The notes under the pieces: model-generated
Told to the model about the DNA's origin: nothing
The model's database searches: none
Seen by the model: the letters and a program-made list of their open reading frames with translations, nothing else
Source of the DNA: Azolla caroliniana
Taxonomy: Eukaryota > Polypodiophyta
DNA length: 64,000 nucleotides
Assembly (NCBI GenBank): GCA_043228905.1
Contig: JBHGNT010000030.1
Location: 248,001 to 312,000, forward strand
Reading direction: 5' to 3'
Made by a program: the position numbers and the translations under genes
Shown: positions 31,165-41,811 of the stretch, piece by piece
How positions within the stretch are numbered: the first letter of the stretch is position 1
How the letters are laid out: every line of letters begins with the position of its first letter

Positions 31165-31705
31165 TGTCGCGTTGTTACGCGCGTGCGTGTAGAAGGGGCG
31201 GGACCGCGGGGGTCTTGGACTAGGGAGTGGAGGAGAAAGAATAGGACATGATATGGAGGCTTAGTTCAAGAGGAGAAGAGGAAAGAATAAGACCACGACA
31301 TCGAAGGAGGGATCAGCAGAGGCAAGATGCTCAACAAGCTATATTAAAACAACGAATGGTTACAACAATGGTGGCCGCCATGGCCGCACCAAAATGACTA
31401 TCCGAAAACCCTAAAGGGAAACCCCAGGAGAAACCCTAATCGAAACCCTAACCCTAAAACGAAATGGGAAGAGGGAGAACCCTAGACTAAGTGGTATACC
31501 TTACTCGCACAAAATAGGCAACCCCTTCATAAGTGACCCCTCCCTTCCTTTTATAGCCCAAGGAGGGAGGGACCTTACAATGTGGGACAAAAATTTCCCC
31601 TCTCTTTCTATACACCATATCCTAGTATACATGTGCACATGTTGCACAACATCGACTTGCCCCTTCCACCCTGGTTTCCGCCTATGGACGAAAATCTTCA
31701 CGACA
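31165..31705 (-). repeat. FC 5' LTR (541 bp)
   Basis: It pairs with 20052-20592. Differences seen by eye are C/T or G/A changes near 31265, 31315, 31318, 31440 and 31672. It carries the same AAACCCTAA-type motifs (about 31406-31460). The outer flank is CCGT followed by G gag. Confidence 0.92.
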
Positions 31706-32019
31706 CCGTACTTCTCGAGGAGCCGCAACTCGAACTCCTCCCAAGTCTGGCATCCGGCCAACACCTCGAGCACCTCCGCGTGGATGCTCGGCGTCACCAC
31801 CTGAGGGAATCCGGACAGCCGCCTGTCCACCGGGATGTCCCTCATGATCAATTCGGCCCGGTAAGCCTCCAAATAACTTGTGGCATCTTACCCTCCGAAC
31901 CGGCCTATAGTGCCGACGATCGATTCAACGGCTCTGTCAAGGGTACCCGTCCCCTCACGAGCGCTTACCAGCCGGCCGACGGCTACCGCCATTGCCTCCA
32001 CTAGCTCTGATCCCCTCAT
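31706..32019 (-). pseudogene. element G gag, N-terminal piece
   Basis: The start ATG is at 32019 (MRGSELVEAM). About 105 codons run to the FC insertion at LRLLEKYG. An in-frame TAA lies near 31890, after GTIGRFGG, where BA and ED continue with aspartate. The homologous primer site TGGTGAACCCGACGTGAA (minus) is at 32042-32059 and is joined by TATT to the G 5' LTR. The gene is broken by this stop and by two insertions. Confidence 0.85.
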
Positions 32020-32063
32020 CTTTTGACTCCTTTGCCGCCTGTTCACGTCGGGTTCACCAAATA

Positions 32064-32122
32064 TGTCGCATTGTTACACGCGTGCGTGTAGAAAGAGGCG
32101 GGACCACAGGGGTCTCGGACCA

Positions 32123-32176
<54 letters not shown>

Positions 32177-32741
32177 TGCAAGTACGCAGAGAGAGGTTAA
32201 GAGCAAGCAAAATAGGAGTCCGATTACTATAGTCAATAGCTTACAACCGGCAACCCGGCAATGGACCCGACACGGGTCCTACTCACGCACACCGACGACA
32301 GCCACACGACTCGAAGAAACAAACGGGGGAGAGGGGAAGGAGAGAGACTCTGCTGGAAGCACACGAGCTGTCCACGAAGCAGAGGCAGCGAACTCTCGAC
32401 ACCCGCAGAGAACGACGAATTGAGGAGAGAGAGCCCGACACTCGGTTCTGCAGCAGCACTTCGTCCTCGCCAACGCGTGATCCCCTTTCCTCCTTCTTTC
32501 CTCTCCTTAAATAGTTCCCAAAAGGGCGGTGCCCTTTTTCCCTAGTCAAATCGCCTTATTCCTTGTCCCTTCTGACAGAGATACGCACAATCCCTTAATA
32601 AATGTGTACTACTTGGTATTTACATCAGCTGATCCATTTATGAATCAATATCAAAATATCAATTCATGCGTCCATCCATGTAAGAGCCGGTTCATGCGCC
32701 TTTTTGTCCGATTCCGCCTATGGCCGGTTTTCTTCACGACA
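32064..32741 (-). repeat. element G 5' LTR (678 bp)
   Basis: In plus view it runs TGTCGCATTGTTACACGCG to TTCTTCACGACA. A GA microsatellite (about 32127-32172) and the variant GGGACCACAGGGGTCT segment are inside. On its outer side CCGT (32742-32745) and gypsy-1 sequence follow. The partner LTR survives only as 27 bases at 6943-6969. Confidence 0.85.
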
Positions 32742-33186
32742 CCGTGTAGGTGTGATCACTTATGGTGGGTTGGATTCCCCATATCTGAACCAAACGATCA
32801 TTCACAAAATTGTGTGAGCTTCCCGAATCAAATAAAAATTGTACGGGAGATCCATTGATATACCTGTTTGCACGTAGTAAATCATTGGGACCCAATACAT
32901 AGTGAGGGAAAGAACATTGACAATTACTTAAATGATGTGTATAGACCTGAAGGACCTTAGGAATCTGACCTTTATGGTCTGCAACTTTAGTTTTGTTGTC
33001 GTGCTCTTTTCGTTGGAGCTTTCGACATCGATCTTTTGTATGACCTTTCTTTTTGCAGAATACGCAAAAAGGATGTTGTTGCTTACAATCGTGATCCATG
33101 AATTCATTGGGTGTCTTACATTTCCCAACGAATTGCGACTGCTTAGTCCCGGGTGCTTTGTTGGGTTTATTATGGTCCTTCTTCGA
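32742..33186 (-). pseudogene. gypsy-1 gag end and protease start
   Basis: On the minus strand it encodes the gypsy-1 CCHC knuckle ([14 protein letters not shown]) and the protease active site [12 protein letters not shown]. It closely matches gypsy-2 60673-61107. It stops at the CCGT site where G inserted. At 33186 the similarity ends abruptly against LINE sequence, so gag N-terminus and 5' LTR are missing. Confidence 0.85.
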
Positions 33187-33403
33187 ATGTATCTAGATAT
33201 CTTAGTCGTGTAATAAAACCTAACTGAGAGAAGTGCAAGAAGTGTTCCTTATAGTACAACATTTTAGATGGGAGTGGCTCTCGTGGGGTGATCCATTTAT
33301 ATCATGTGTAAATTTGCCATATTTCTTGGCGTATCACTTTATTACAATCTTCATGAGATATTAGAGTTTGGTTAGTCCCATGGTTGTACTTAAGGGGGGG
33401 TAG
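33187..33403 (-). pseudogene. LINE post-RT region, 3' continuation beyond copia-J
   Basis: Read on the minus strand, this continues the LINE protein interrupted by copia-J. Weakly conserved signatures such as KMLYYKEHFLHFS and GFITRLRYLDT are readable with frame changes. It resembles the C-terminal region that follows the RT in this LINE type. It ends against gypsy-1 at 33186. No poly-A tail is visible at that junction. Confidence 0.5.
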
Positions 33404-33408
33404 GTTAT

Positions 33409-33773
33409 TTTTTAGCGGCAAGCTCAACCGGATCCGGATTGGCTGAATAAGCCTGAGCCGGATCGGCATTTGGAAGGATGAGCCAGATCGGTGAGCCGGT
33501 GAGCCGGTTAGCCGGATCCATCAGTAACCGGAAGCCTAGTAGCAGCCTAGACTACTAGGAAGTTAATGTCTCATAGTTAGTGTCAGACGCTTGTGTGAGC
33601 ATTGAAGTACACCGTACTTCTGTCAGTCCGGATGGACTTGTATAAAAGTGTTCACTAAACACATACGATGTACAGAGTGTTACAGATTGAGTATTATTTT
33701 TTAATAGAGTTTCTGTGTGCTCTCTCTCACTCTCTGTCTCTCCCGTGTACTGTGTATATCCTAAGCTCTCCAT
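33409..33773 (+). repeat. copia-J 5' LTR, first part
   Basis: It matches the 3' LTR from AGCGGCAAGCTCAACC onward. The expected TGTTC start is mutated to TTTTT. Element I splits it after AAGCTCTCCAT. The last 58 bases (35592-35649, ending TTTTACA) follow element I, then the primer site. Confidence 0.85.
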
Positions 33774-34220
33774 TGTCATGATATGGCAAAACTCGAACCC
33801 ATGACCTTATGTTATATGGGTCGAGCTCTTGACCATTATACCATCTATTGTAATATGTAGGATATTATTTTCATTTAAGTTTTATTATAGGAAATTAATG
33901 TATATTCTAGATTTCTCTGGAACATTCTAGAAGCTTCAAGATTACTCTTGAGAACACTATAAAAGAAGGCACTAGGCATTATGTTGAACCAAATTGGTTC
34001 AACGCCAGTCTTAAGCCTCTTAGCCATTTTGTACTTATCCTTCACATAATATATTAGTTGTTATCATCATCTCTCTCTCTCTCTCTCTTCCTCGCTATCT
34101 CTCTTTTCTCTTCTCTCTCTCTCTCTCTCGGGAATCTTACGCAGTCCCGTCCTCTTAGTACTAATAGTACTTCTCTTCTTTAGTACTAATTCCCTCTCTG
34201 CTTTAGTACTATTCCTGACA
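33774..34220 (+). repeat. element I 5' LTR
   Basis: It runs TGTCATGATATGG to ATTCCTGACA. On the minus strand it contains a tRNA-like stretch with a perfect pol-III A-box consensus (TGGTATAATGG, 33833-33843) and a B-box-like GGTTCGAGTTT (33789-33799). A short CT tract is at about 34071-34130. Confidence 0.88.
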
Positions 34221-34289
34221 GTTTGAACCAATTTTTTCCTCCAACCTACTTGTCATTCTCCCTCATCCTCCTACCCTTTTCCCTATCCT

Positions 34290-34929
34290 ATGGCTACTGT
34301 TAGCGCCCAAGAATATCAATCTGTTTTCTCCGAGCTACAGTGCCTAAAAGTAAAATTTGTTGCCTTGGAACAAGAAAACCAACGGCTGATAGGGGATCTG
34401 CAACAAATCGTTCTAGAAAAACAACAAACGCAGCAACAAACGGTTGATAGGGAATCATTTGGAGAGACTACGCAAGATCCAGATGGATCACTCTACTCAT
34501 CTTCGTCATGCTCAACAGACACAGAAGACTTACGCGGATCGTCATCAGCTTCCCTCCTCTTTTGCCATCGGAGATCGACTATGGCTTTTACGTCGTCACA
34601 TCAAGACTACTTGACAGTGTGACAAGTTGGATTATCGCCGACTCGGTCCTTTCCGTATTACCGGTAAGGTTAATGATGTCACGTTCCGCCTTGATCTTCC
34701 TCCGCATCTTCGAATACATCCGGTCTTCCATAGTTCCCTTCTTGAACCTTATAAAGCAAACACTCTTCCCGATCATGTTACACCACCACCGCCCCAGCTT
34801 GAGTTAGACGTTGGCCCGGAGTATGAAGTTGTTGCCATCCTCAACTCCAAATTTGTTCGCAACAAACTTTATTATTTGGTCGATTGGCTCAGTTATAGTC
34901 CGAGTGAACGTACTTGGGAACCCGTTTAG
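34290..34929 (+). pseudogene. element I interior: gag-like start joined to integrase C-terminus and chromodomain
   Basis: An ORF from 34290 (MATVSAQEYQSVFSEL) has a Gln-rich coiled-coil-like segment (VALEQENQRLIGDLQQ) and looks like a gag N-terminus. After an internal junction, another frame encodes an integrase C-terminal module (GDRLWLLRRHIKTT, then LDYRRLGPFRI after a stop). RIHPVFHSSLLEPY follows, then a chromodomain (YEVVAILNSKF, YYLVDWLSYSPSERTWEPV, about 34825-34925). This tail targets chromatin in chromoviruses. Most of gag and all of protease, RT and RNase H are absent, so the element is non-autonomous. Confidence 0.8.
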
Positions 34930-35041
34930 CATGTCGCCAATGCTCAGGATCTTCTTGCTGAGTTCCATCGAAAGTATCCGGACAAACCCAGTCCGCAATC
35001 AACGCCAACTCGTTCCACTCATCGCCTTAAGAGGGAGATAG

Positions 35042-35586
<545 letters not shown>

Positions 35587-35649
35587 TCCATTAAACCTGC
35601 GTTTCTGTGTTCTGTTTTCTATTGCTTCTACACAACGTATTCTTTTACA

Positions 35650-35661
35650 TGGTATCAGAGC
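35650..35661 (+). other. copia-J primer binding site
   Basis: TGGTATCAGAGC directly after the LTR end TTTTACA. It is complementary to the 3' end of plant initiator-Met tRNA, the usual copia primer. Confidence 0.9.
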
Positions 35662-35722
35662 GCGAGGGTTGAGAACCTCTGCAGCCAACATAGCTTGAAA
35701 AAAAAAACCAACCAAGAGGAAC

Positions 35723-36930
35723 ATGAAAAACAAAATGGATAGAGGCATGGCTAGCTCGCTTCCTACCGAGAAGCTCGACAGAAACAACTACGCATCTTGG
35801 TCCTACAAGATGCACCAGTACCTGCTCGGGCACGGTTACTGGAGCTATGTCGACGGAGCAAATGACACAACACCCGAATCGACACACAGAGATTTCCCGG
35901 TGTGGGAACAGTCGGCAAGCAGAGTATTGTACTGCTTCGCATCTTGTGTGGGCGAACAACTTCTGAGCTATATTCGGGATGTGAAAACGCCAAAAGATGC
36001 TTGGGGAAATTTGAAGAAGATTTTCGCCACAAGCACCATAGCGAGGAAGCTTCAACTCTGACAAGAGCTGAGCAACTTATGACAACGCAATTTGTCAGTG
36101 GCTTATTACACCTCGAAGATCAAAGAGATATGCGACTCCTTAGCCTCTATTGATGTGAACGTCGAGGAAGGCGAGATGGTGCAAATCTGTCTCGGGGGAC
36201 TGGCATCAAAGTTCGGAGCATTCCGAACTGCTATGTGTACACGGGAGAATACGCCGTCATTTTTCGACTTATAGTCGATGCTTCTTGTGGAGGAGAACCA
36301 CGTTGGTGCGTCAACAAGTGCACCCACCAACATCCGGATGTTGTACACGAAGGTGGATCGGCCCCGTGGGCGTGGTGGACGAGGCGGGTCGGCTCGCAAT
36401 GGTAGCGGCCGGCAAGAGCATGAACGAAGGCAAAGAGAAAGTGCCGACAATAGTTCCGGACCCTCCACAAGCAGGGGGAGTCAAGGCGGCGCCGGAGGCC
36501 GGCAAGCAAAGGTTGATACAGAATGCTAGTACTGTGGCAAAAAGGGCCACAGAGAAAGCGAGTGTTGGAAGAAACGCGCCGATTCGGACAAATCTGGATC
36601 CGGCAAGGCCGGCAGAGAGAACCAGCAATACTCACACTACGCAGAAGGATCGGGGGGATCCAAAACCAGAAAAGCCAGTAAAGGGCTAGCCTTGGTGATG
36701 AAACACGAGGCTAACTCGATGAAGAAGACCACTTCCGAATCGAAGGAAGTGTGGTACATTGATTCCGGTGCGTCGAATCACATGACGAGCCACAAAGAGT
36801 GGTTCTCCTTCTTGGAGAAACCCGAACAACCACGAGTTGTCGAAACCGGAGACGACACTCCACACCCAATCGTGCATGTCGAAGAAGTCCCTTTGAGCCA
36901 CATCGGACAGAGGGGGAAGTTGATGAACGT
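35723..36930 (+). pseudogene. copia-J gag and protease start, broken
   Basis: Gag begins near 35723-35750 (MASSLPTEKLDRNNYASWSYKMHQYLLGHGYW), the usual UBN2-type copia gag opening. Stops follow at about 36059 and 36077, and again at 36271, with readable gag between them (SKIKEICDSLASI). A basic Gly-rich stretch precedes a CCHC knuckle (YCGKKGHRESEC, about 36531-36570) that has a stop inside its first Cys loop. The protease motif WYIDSGASNHMTS is at about 36753. The frame continues to MNV at 36930, where the solo LTR H intrudes. Non-functional. Confidence 0.85.
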
Positions 36931-37603
36931 TGTCGTGTTGTTACGCGCGTGTGTATAGAACGAGGCAGGACCACGGGGGTCTTGGACTGAGGAATAACCG
37001 AACAGGAGTAGGAGCAAGAAAGACAATGACCGTGCTTCCACACACACACGCAGATACACAGAAACCGCAACTAAATGAAACAATGGAAACAAGACGAATG
37101 CATATATGTATGTATATATTCTAATGAAAAAGGGTTACAACCGGCAAGCCGGTGAGCAACAAATCTCCTACGCCTACGCACACACACACAGAAGAGCGAG
37201 ATGGAGACTTTGCCGGAAGCACTCAGGCGTTCCGCGAAGCAGAGTCAGCCTCCCAAAAACCTGCACAGAGCAAATACAGAGAAAGACAGAGGAGAAGAGC
37301 TTGGTCCTAGTCCGACAGCACTTTGTCCTCGACAAAAGCGATCCCTTTTACGGTTCCTCTCCCTCTCTTTTATAGCCCAAGGAGGGAAGCCGTTACAACT
37401 TGTTACATCATCTTTATTCCATGTCCTTTAGGACAGAGATATGCCTCGATTTCCTACCTATCAAATCCGTGCGACCTAAGATATTCACATCAGCCGACTT
37501 GTACCTAAATATGTACATTACAACAAAACTTGTGCCCGCGTGTAAGGGCCGGTTCGCGCGCATCATTCTCCAATTCCGCCGAGGGACGGTTTTCTCCACG
37601 ACA
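36931..37603 (-). repeat. solo LTR H of the TGTCG gypsy family
   Basis: 673 bp, in plus view TGTCGTGTTGTTACGCGCG to TTTCTCCACGACA. Flanks are ACGT (36927-36930) and ACAT (37604-37607), a 4-bp duplication with one change consistent with CpG decay. Copia-J protein reads across (LMNV then LHIPTITKNLVSIGQ). It carries the family GGACCACGGGGGTCTTG segment. It has the same orientation as G, BA, FC and ED. Confidence 0.88.
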
Positions 37604-40600
37604 ACATATTACACATTCCGACCATCACGAAGAACCTGGTGTCGATTGGACAGATAGTCGACCAGGGGATGCAAGTGCGGTTTACGCACCTCGGGTGCTT
37701 CATCGAGGAAGAGGGCCAGATTATTGCGCAAGGGCGCAAAGACGGGAGGATGTTCATCCTCGACGCCAATGACGTAGGCACCACTTTGTTCGCCAAAGGT
37801 CAGAAGATTGAATTGGATATTGATCTCTGGCACAAGCGGATTGGCCACATCAATTACCGGAGGCTTCAAGACCTGCAAACGAAACAAGTAGTTTCCGGTT
37901 TGCCGAAGTTCAGTGCCCGGAAGGCCCAAATATGTGAAGCTTGCCAACTCGGGAAGCAACACCGGCTTCCATTCCCCACCGAACGAAACCGGAGTCGTAA
38001 CAAGCTCGACCTTATTCATTCGGATGTATGGGGACCGGCACAAAACGTTAGTCTTGGCGGGAGTCGATATTTCGTCTCCTTCATCGACGACCACAGCCGG
38101 CATACATGGATCTACCTCATTGAGCGGAAGAGTGAAGTCTTCGAGTGTTTCTGGAACCTGCAAAGCCTAGTTGAACAAGAAACAGAGAGGAAGATCAAGT
38201 GTCTGCGGTTGGATGGCAGAAAAGAATATTTTTCCGGCCAATTCAACAGTTATCTACAGCAAAAAGGAATTCGAAGAGAGTTCAGCTGCAAATACACACC
38301 GGAGCAAAACGGTGTGGCCGAAAGGAAGAACCGGTCGATTGTCGACGCGGCAAGGGCAATGCTGGAGGAGAAGAGCATGCCCCATTTCTACTGGGCCGAG
38401 GCGGTCCAGATGGCCGTCTATATCCAAAACCGTATCGGTGACAAGGTGTCCACGCACGAGCTATGTCCGCGCACGAGCTATATTTCGGACGCGAGCCGAA
38501 TTTGAGACACCTTCGGATATTCGGTAGCATTGCATATGTGCATGTGCGGGATGAGAAGATGAGGAAGTTGGATGCAAAGTCGGAGAAATGCATCCTGGTC
38601 GGTTACTCGCATGAGCAAAAGGGGTATAAATGTTATAACCCCCAGACGAAGCAGGTCCGAGTTAGCTAAGATGTTGAGTTTGATGAGATGGCATCATGGT
38701 ATGCCTTACCAGCTCCGACTTCCGACCCCAACCCGATACAGGAGGATGAGGCTAGTGAGCCTGAACAGGTCCAGGTAGAAGATGAAGACTTCGGCACTCT
38801 AGAAGAGAGTCTGATCTCATTTCGATTAAGTGGACCGAATGAGCGGCTGAGTCAAGATGACCAGTCGGATGACGAACCGGCGAGTAATGGAGACTCTACC
38901 GTGCTCTCCCCACGCAAGGAACCGAGAAGACGGTTCACGCGCAAAGAGAACGGGAAGAAGAAGATGCCGGAATACGAAACCGGCAATGTTGAGTTGAATC
39001 GGGGCGAATCCGACTCCGGAAAGGATGAAGGCGGATCTTCGGCAACAAAGACCGCACCAGCCAAGAAGGGCCTCAAACCGGGTAACGATAAGTTACGCCG
39101 ATCTTCCCATCAGAAGAACCCCATAAAGCGGTACGGGTATAATGAGTACATGGTGCATCACTATGCGTACATGACCAAGGTGGCGGAAGTGCATGAGCCG
39201 GAGAGCTACGCAGAAGCGGCAAAGGACACCAATTGGCGTGCCGCTATGGAGGAAGAAGTGCGGGCACTTGATGCCAACGACACATGGGACCTAATTGACC
39301 CTCCCCGTCACTGTAAACCGATCGGATGTAAGTGGGTGTACAAGGTAAAGTACAATGCCGACAATTTGGTTAACCGGTACAAGGCCTAGTTAGTGGCAAA
39401 GGGATACGCGCAGACCCACGGAATCGACTACGACGAAACCTTCGCTCCGGTAGCAAAGATGACGATGGTTCGTGTGGTGCTGGCAGTTGCTGCGGCAAGG
39501 GGGTGGCATCTTCACCAAATGGACGTGAAGAATGCATTTTTTCAAGGCAATCTTGAAGAAGAGGCCTTTATGACCCAAACCCCCCGATTTCCAGTCGAAG
39601 ATGAACAAGTCGGCGGTATGCCAGCTGAATAAGTCACTTTATGGCTTGAAGCAAGCCCCCCAAGCTTGGAATGCAAAGATCGCGCACCGGTTGCGTAAGA
39701 TGGGGTTTGCGGTCTCCAAGTCCGACTCTTCGTTGTTCACCCGGCAAGGTCCGGACAGTCCGGTTTGCATTTTGTTGTATGTTGATGATCTAGTCATCAC
39801 CGGACCCAAGCTCGATGAAATCAGTCGAGTCAAGTCCCAACTGTCAGATGCATTTGAGATGAAGGACATGGGGGACCTTCACTATTTCCTTGGGATCGAG
39901 GTGATCCGAACCCCCGACGGCATACTGCTCTCACAAAGACACTATGTGTTGAGTATGTTGTACAAGTTCGGCATGACAGAATGTTGACCGATCTCCACAC
40001 CCCTTGACCGGAACCAGAAGCTCTGTCTCGACTCCAGACCGGCCTGCGATGAGAAACGGTTTCGACAAATCGTCGGAAGCCTTATATATTTGATAATCAC
40101 CCAACCCGACATCAGTTATCCGGTCGGTGTGATCAACCAATATATGCAGAAGCCGACCATGGAGCACCTTCAGTGCGTGCATCGAAATTTGCGATATGTG
40201 AGCATCACGAAGGAACGGGGATTGTTATACCGGCATGGTATAACCGAAGAGCTAGTCGGCTACACCTATGCCGACTAGGCCGGCGATGCATCGCATCGCC
40301 AATCCACCTCCGGCTATATGTTTTCCCTTGGTAGCGCGGTTGTTGCGTGGAGCAGCAAAAAGCAGCCAATAGTGGCCCTTTCAAGCACTGAGGCTGAATA
40401 TCGGGGCGCTACCATTGCCACCTGTGAAGCCATTTGGCTTCCACGACTGCTGCACGACCTGCGAATCGAGGTGCCGACCCCGATCCTGATCTACTGTGAC
40501 AACCTAAGCAGCATGCAGCTCGCCAAAAACCCTGTATTCCATGCTCGCACAAAGCATATAGAACTACACTACCACTTCGTGCGTGAGCATGTCTTGAGCG

Positions 40601-40683
40601 GTGAAGTCGAACTTCGGTATGTTCATACGAATCAGCAAGTTGCCGACATCTTCACCAAACCACTCGGATCGGACAAGTTGTAG
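37604..40683 (+). pseudogene. copia-J integrase-RT-RNase H, broken
   Basis: Integrase is readable from 37639 to about 38505 (LWHKRIGHINYRRL, ICEACQLGKQ, LIHSDVWGP, RLDGRKEYF, EQNGVAERKNRSIV). The usual NGGE after RLD is altered to GRKE. Frame breaks lie near 38460-38505 and 38669. RT covers about 39190-39990 (WRAAMEEEVRALDANDTWDL, catalytic YVDDLVI), with a stop at 39387-39389 and a frameshift near 39600-39632. Further stops are at 39985 and 40276. RNase H follows (VALSSTEAEYRGA, SMQLAKNP, TKHIELHYHFVREH, VADIFTKPLG) and ends at 40683. Confidence 0.85.
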
Positions 40684-41362
40684 CACTTCACCGAAATGCT
40701 TGGTGTCAGCATCTCAACGTGCCACACTTGAGGGGGAGAACAGGCAAAGACACCGGAACAGGCAAAGGCAAAGAGACTGTCGGTTGCGCCGATAAGGGAA
40801 GAACCGACAAAGGGGGAGACAAGAAGAAGAAAGGAGCCGAGTCGACAAAGGAAGTTGACACATTCGAACAAGTCGGAACAGGCGGCAGCGACGGCAGAGT
40901 CAAGAAGGACAGAGTCGACCGGAAGAAGGAGGCCAAGACTCGGACATGGTCCGATGTGGTGAAGGGCTGGAACCGGAAAACGAATCGAGAGCGACCGATT
41001 CGGACAAGAGCTGGAACGTATCGGAGACAACCGATTCAGTTCAACAAACAAATTCGGAAGAACCGGATCAATTCAAGGCCAAGATGACGAGAAGGCAGCG
41101 AAAGTCGACGCCAACACGAAGGAATCGGCGAATCGGCAAGCACCGAAGTCACAACAATGAGGGAGCTGAATTGGGCCTGTTGAACAAACAAGCCGACCAA
41201 GGAGGTCGAGGTGCGCAGAAACAGAACGGTTGTGAAAAACGGGACCGGACCGGACGAGGAGCACGAGCGAGGCAGAGTGACGCCAGAAGGAGCCAAGTCG
41301 AAGGACCGGCTGCCATGAAGACTAACACTACGATCCGACCTCAAGTTGAGCTTGAGGGGGAG
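40684..41362 (+). other. copia-J extra 3' segment between two purine tracts
   Basis: About 620 bases lie between a first purine tract CTTGAGGGGGAG (about 40728-40739) and a second identical one just before the 3' LTR (41351-41362). The interval is A/G-rich. Its longest frame (40719-41087) is a Lys/Arg/Gly/Thr-rich stretch with no domain I recognise. It could be untranslated leader-like sequence, an acquired insert, or a decayed extra ORF. Confidence 0.6.
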
Positions 41363-41811
41363 TGTTCAGCGGCAAGCTCAACCAAATCCGGATCGGCTAA
41401 ATAAGCCTGAGTCAGATCGGCATCCGGAAGGATGAGCCGGATCGATGAGCCAGTGAGCACGTGAGCCGGTGAGTTGGGGAGCCGGTTAGCCGGATCCATC
41501 AGTAACCGGAAGCCTAGTAGCAGCCTAGACTACTAGGAAGTTAATGTCTCATAGTTAGTGTCAGACGCTTGTGTGAGCATTGAAGTACACCGTACTTCTG
41601 CCAGTCCAGATGGACTTGTATAAAAGTGTTCACTAAACACATACGATGTACAGAGTGTTACAGATTGAGTATTATTTTTTAATAGAGTTTCTGTGTGCTC
41701 TCTCTCTCTCACTCTGTCTCTCCCGCGTACTGTGTATATCCTAAGCTCTCCATTAAACCTGCGTTTTTGTGTTCTGTTTTCTATTGTTTCCGCACAACGT
41801 ATTCTTTTACA
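41363..41811 (+). repeat. copia-J 3' LTR (449 bp)
   Basis: It runs TGTTCAGCGGCAAGC to TATTCTTTTACA, preceded by GAGGGGGAG and followed by GTTAT. It shows what the 5' LTR looked like before element I entered it. Confidence 0.92.

Larger units (their letters stand above)
20052..31705 (-). mobile_element. element FC: non-autonomous TGTCG-family element with long novel ORF, hosting ED
   Basis: This LTR element is delimited by 541-bp LTRs at 20052-20592 and 31165-31705 (about five differences by eye, all transitions). The duplication CCGT lies at 20048-20051 and 31706-31709. Removing nested ED leaves about 4.5 kb. It shares terminal repeats, primer site and purine tract with BA, ED and G, but has no RT, RNase H or integrase. 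Instead it carries one long ORF split by ED (29131-31127 and 20830-21950). It must rely on enzymes from autonomous relatives. Confidence 0.88.

Noticed and set aside
33784-33850. Functional tRNA gene
   Set aside because: The boxes are present but acceptor and anticodon stems do not pair properly, and the sequence is duplicated with the LTR.
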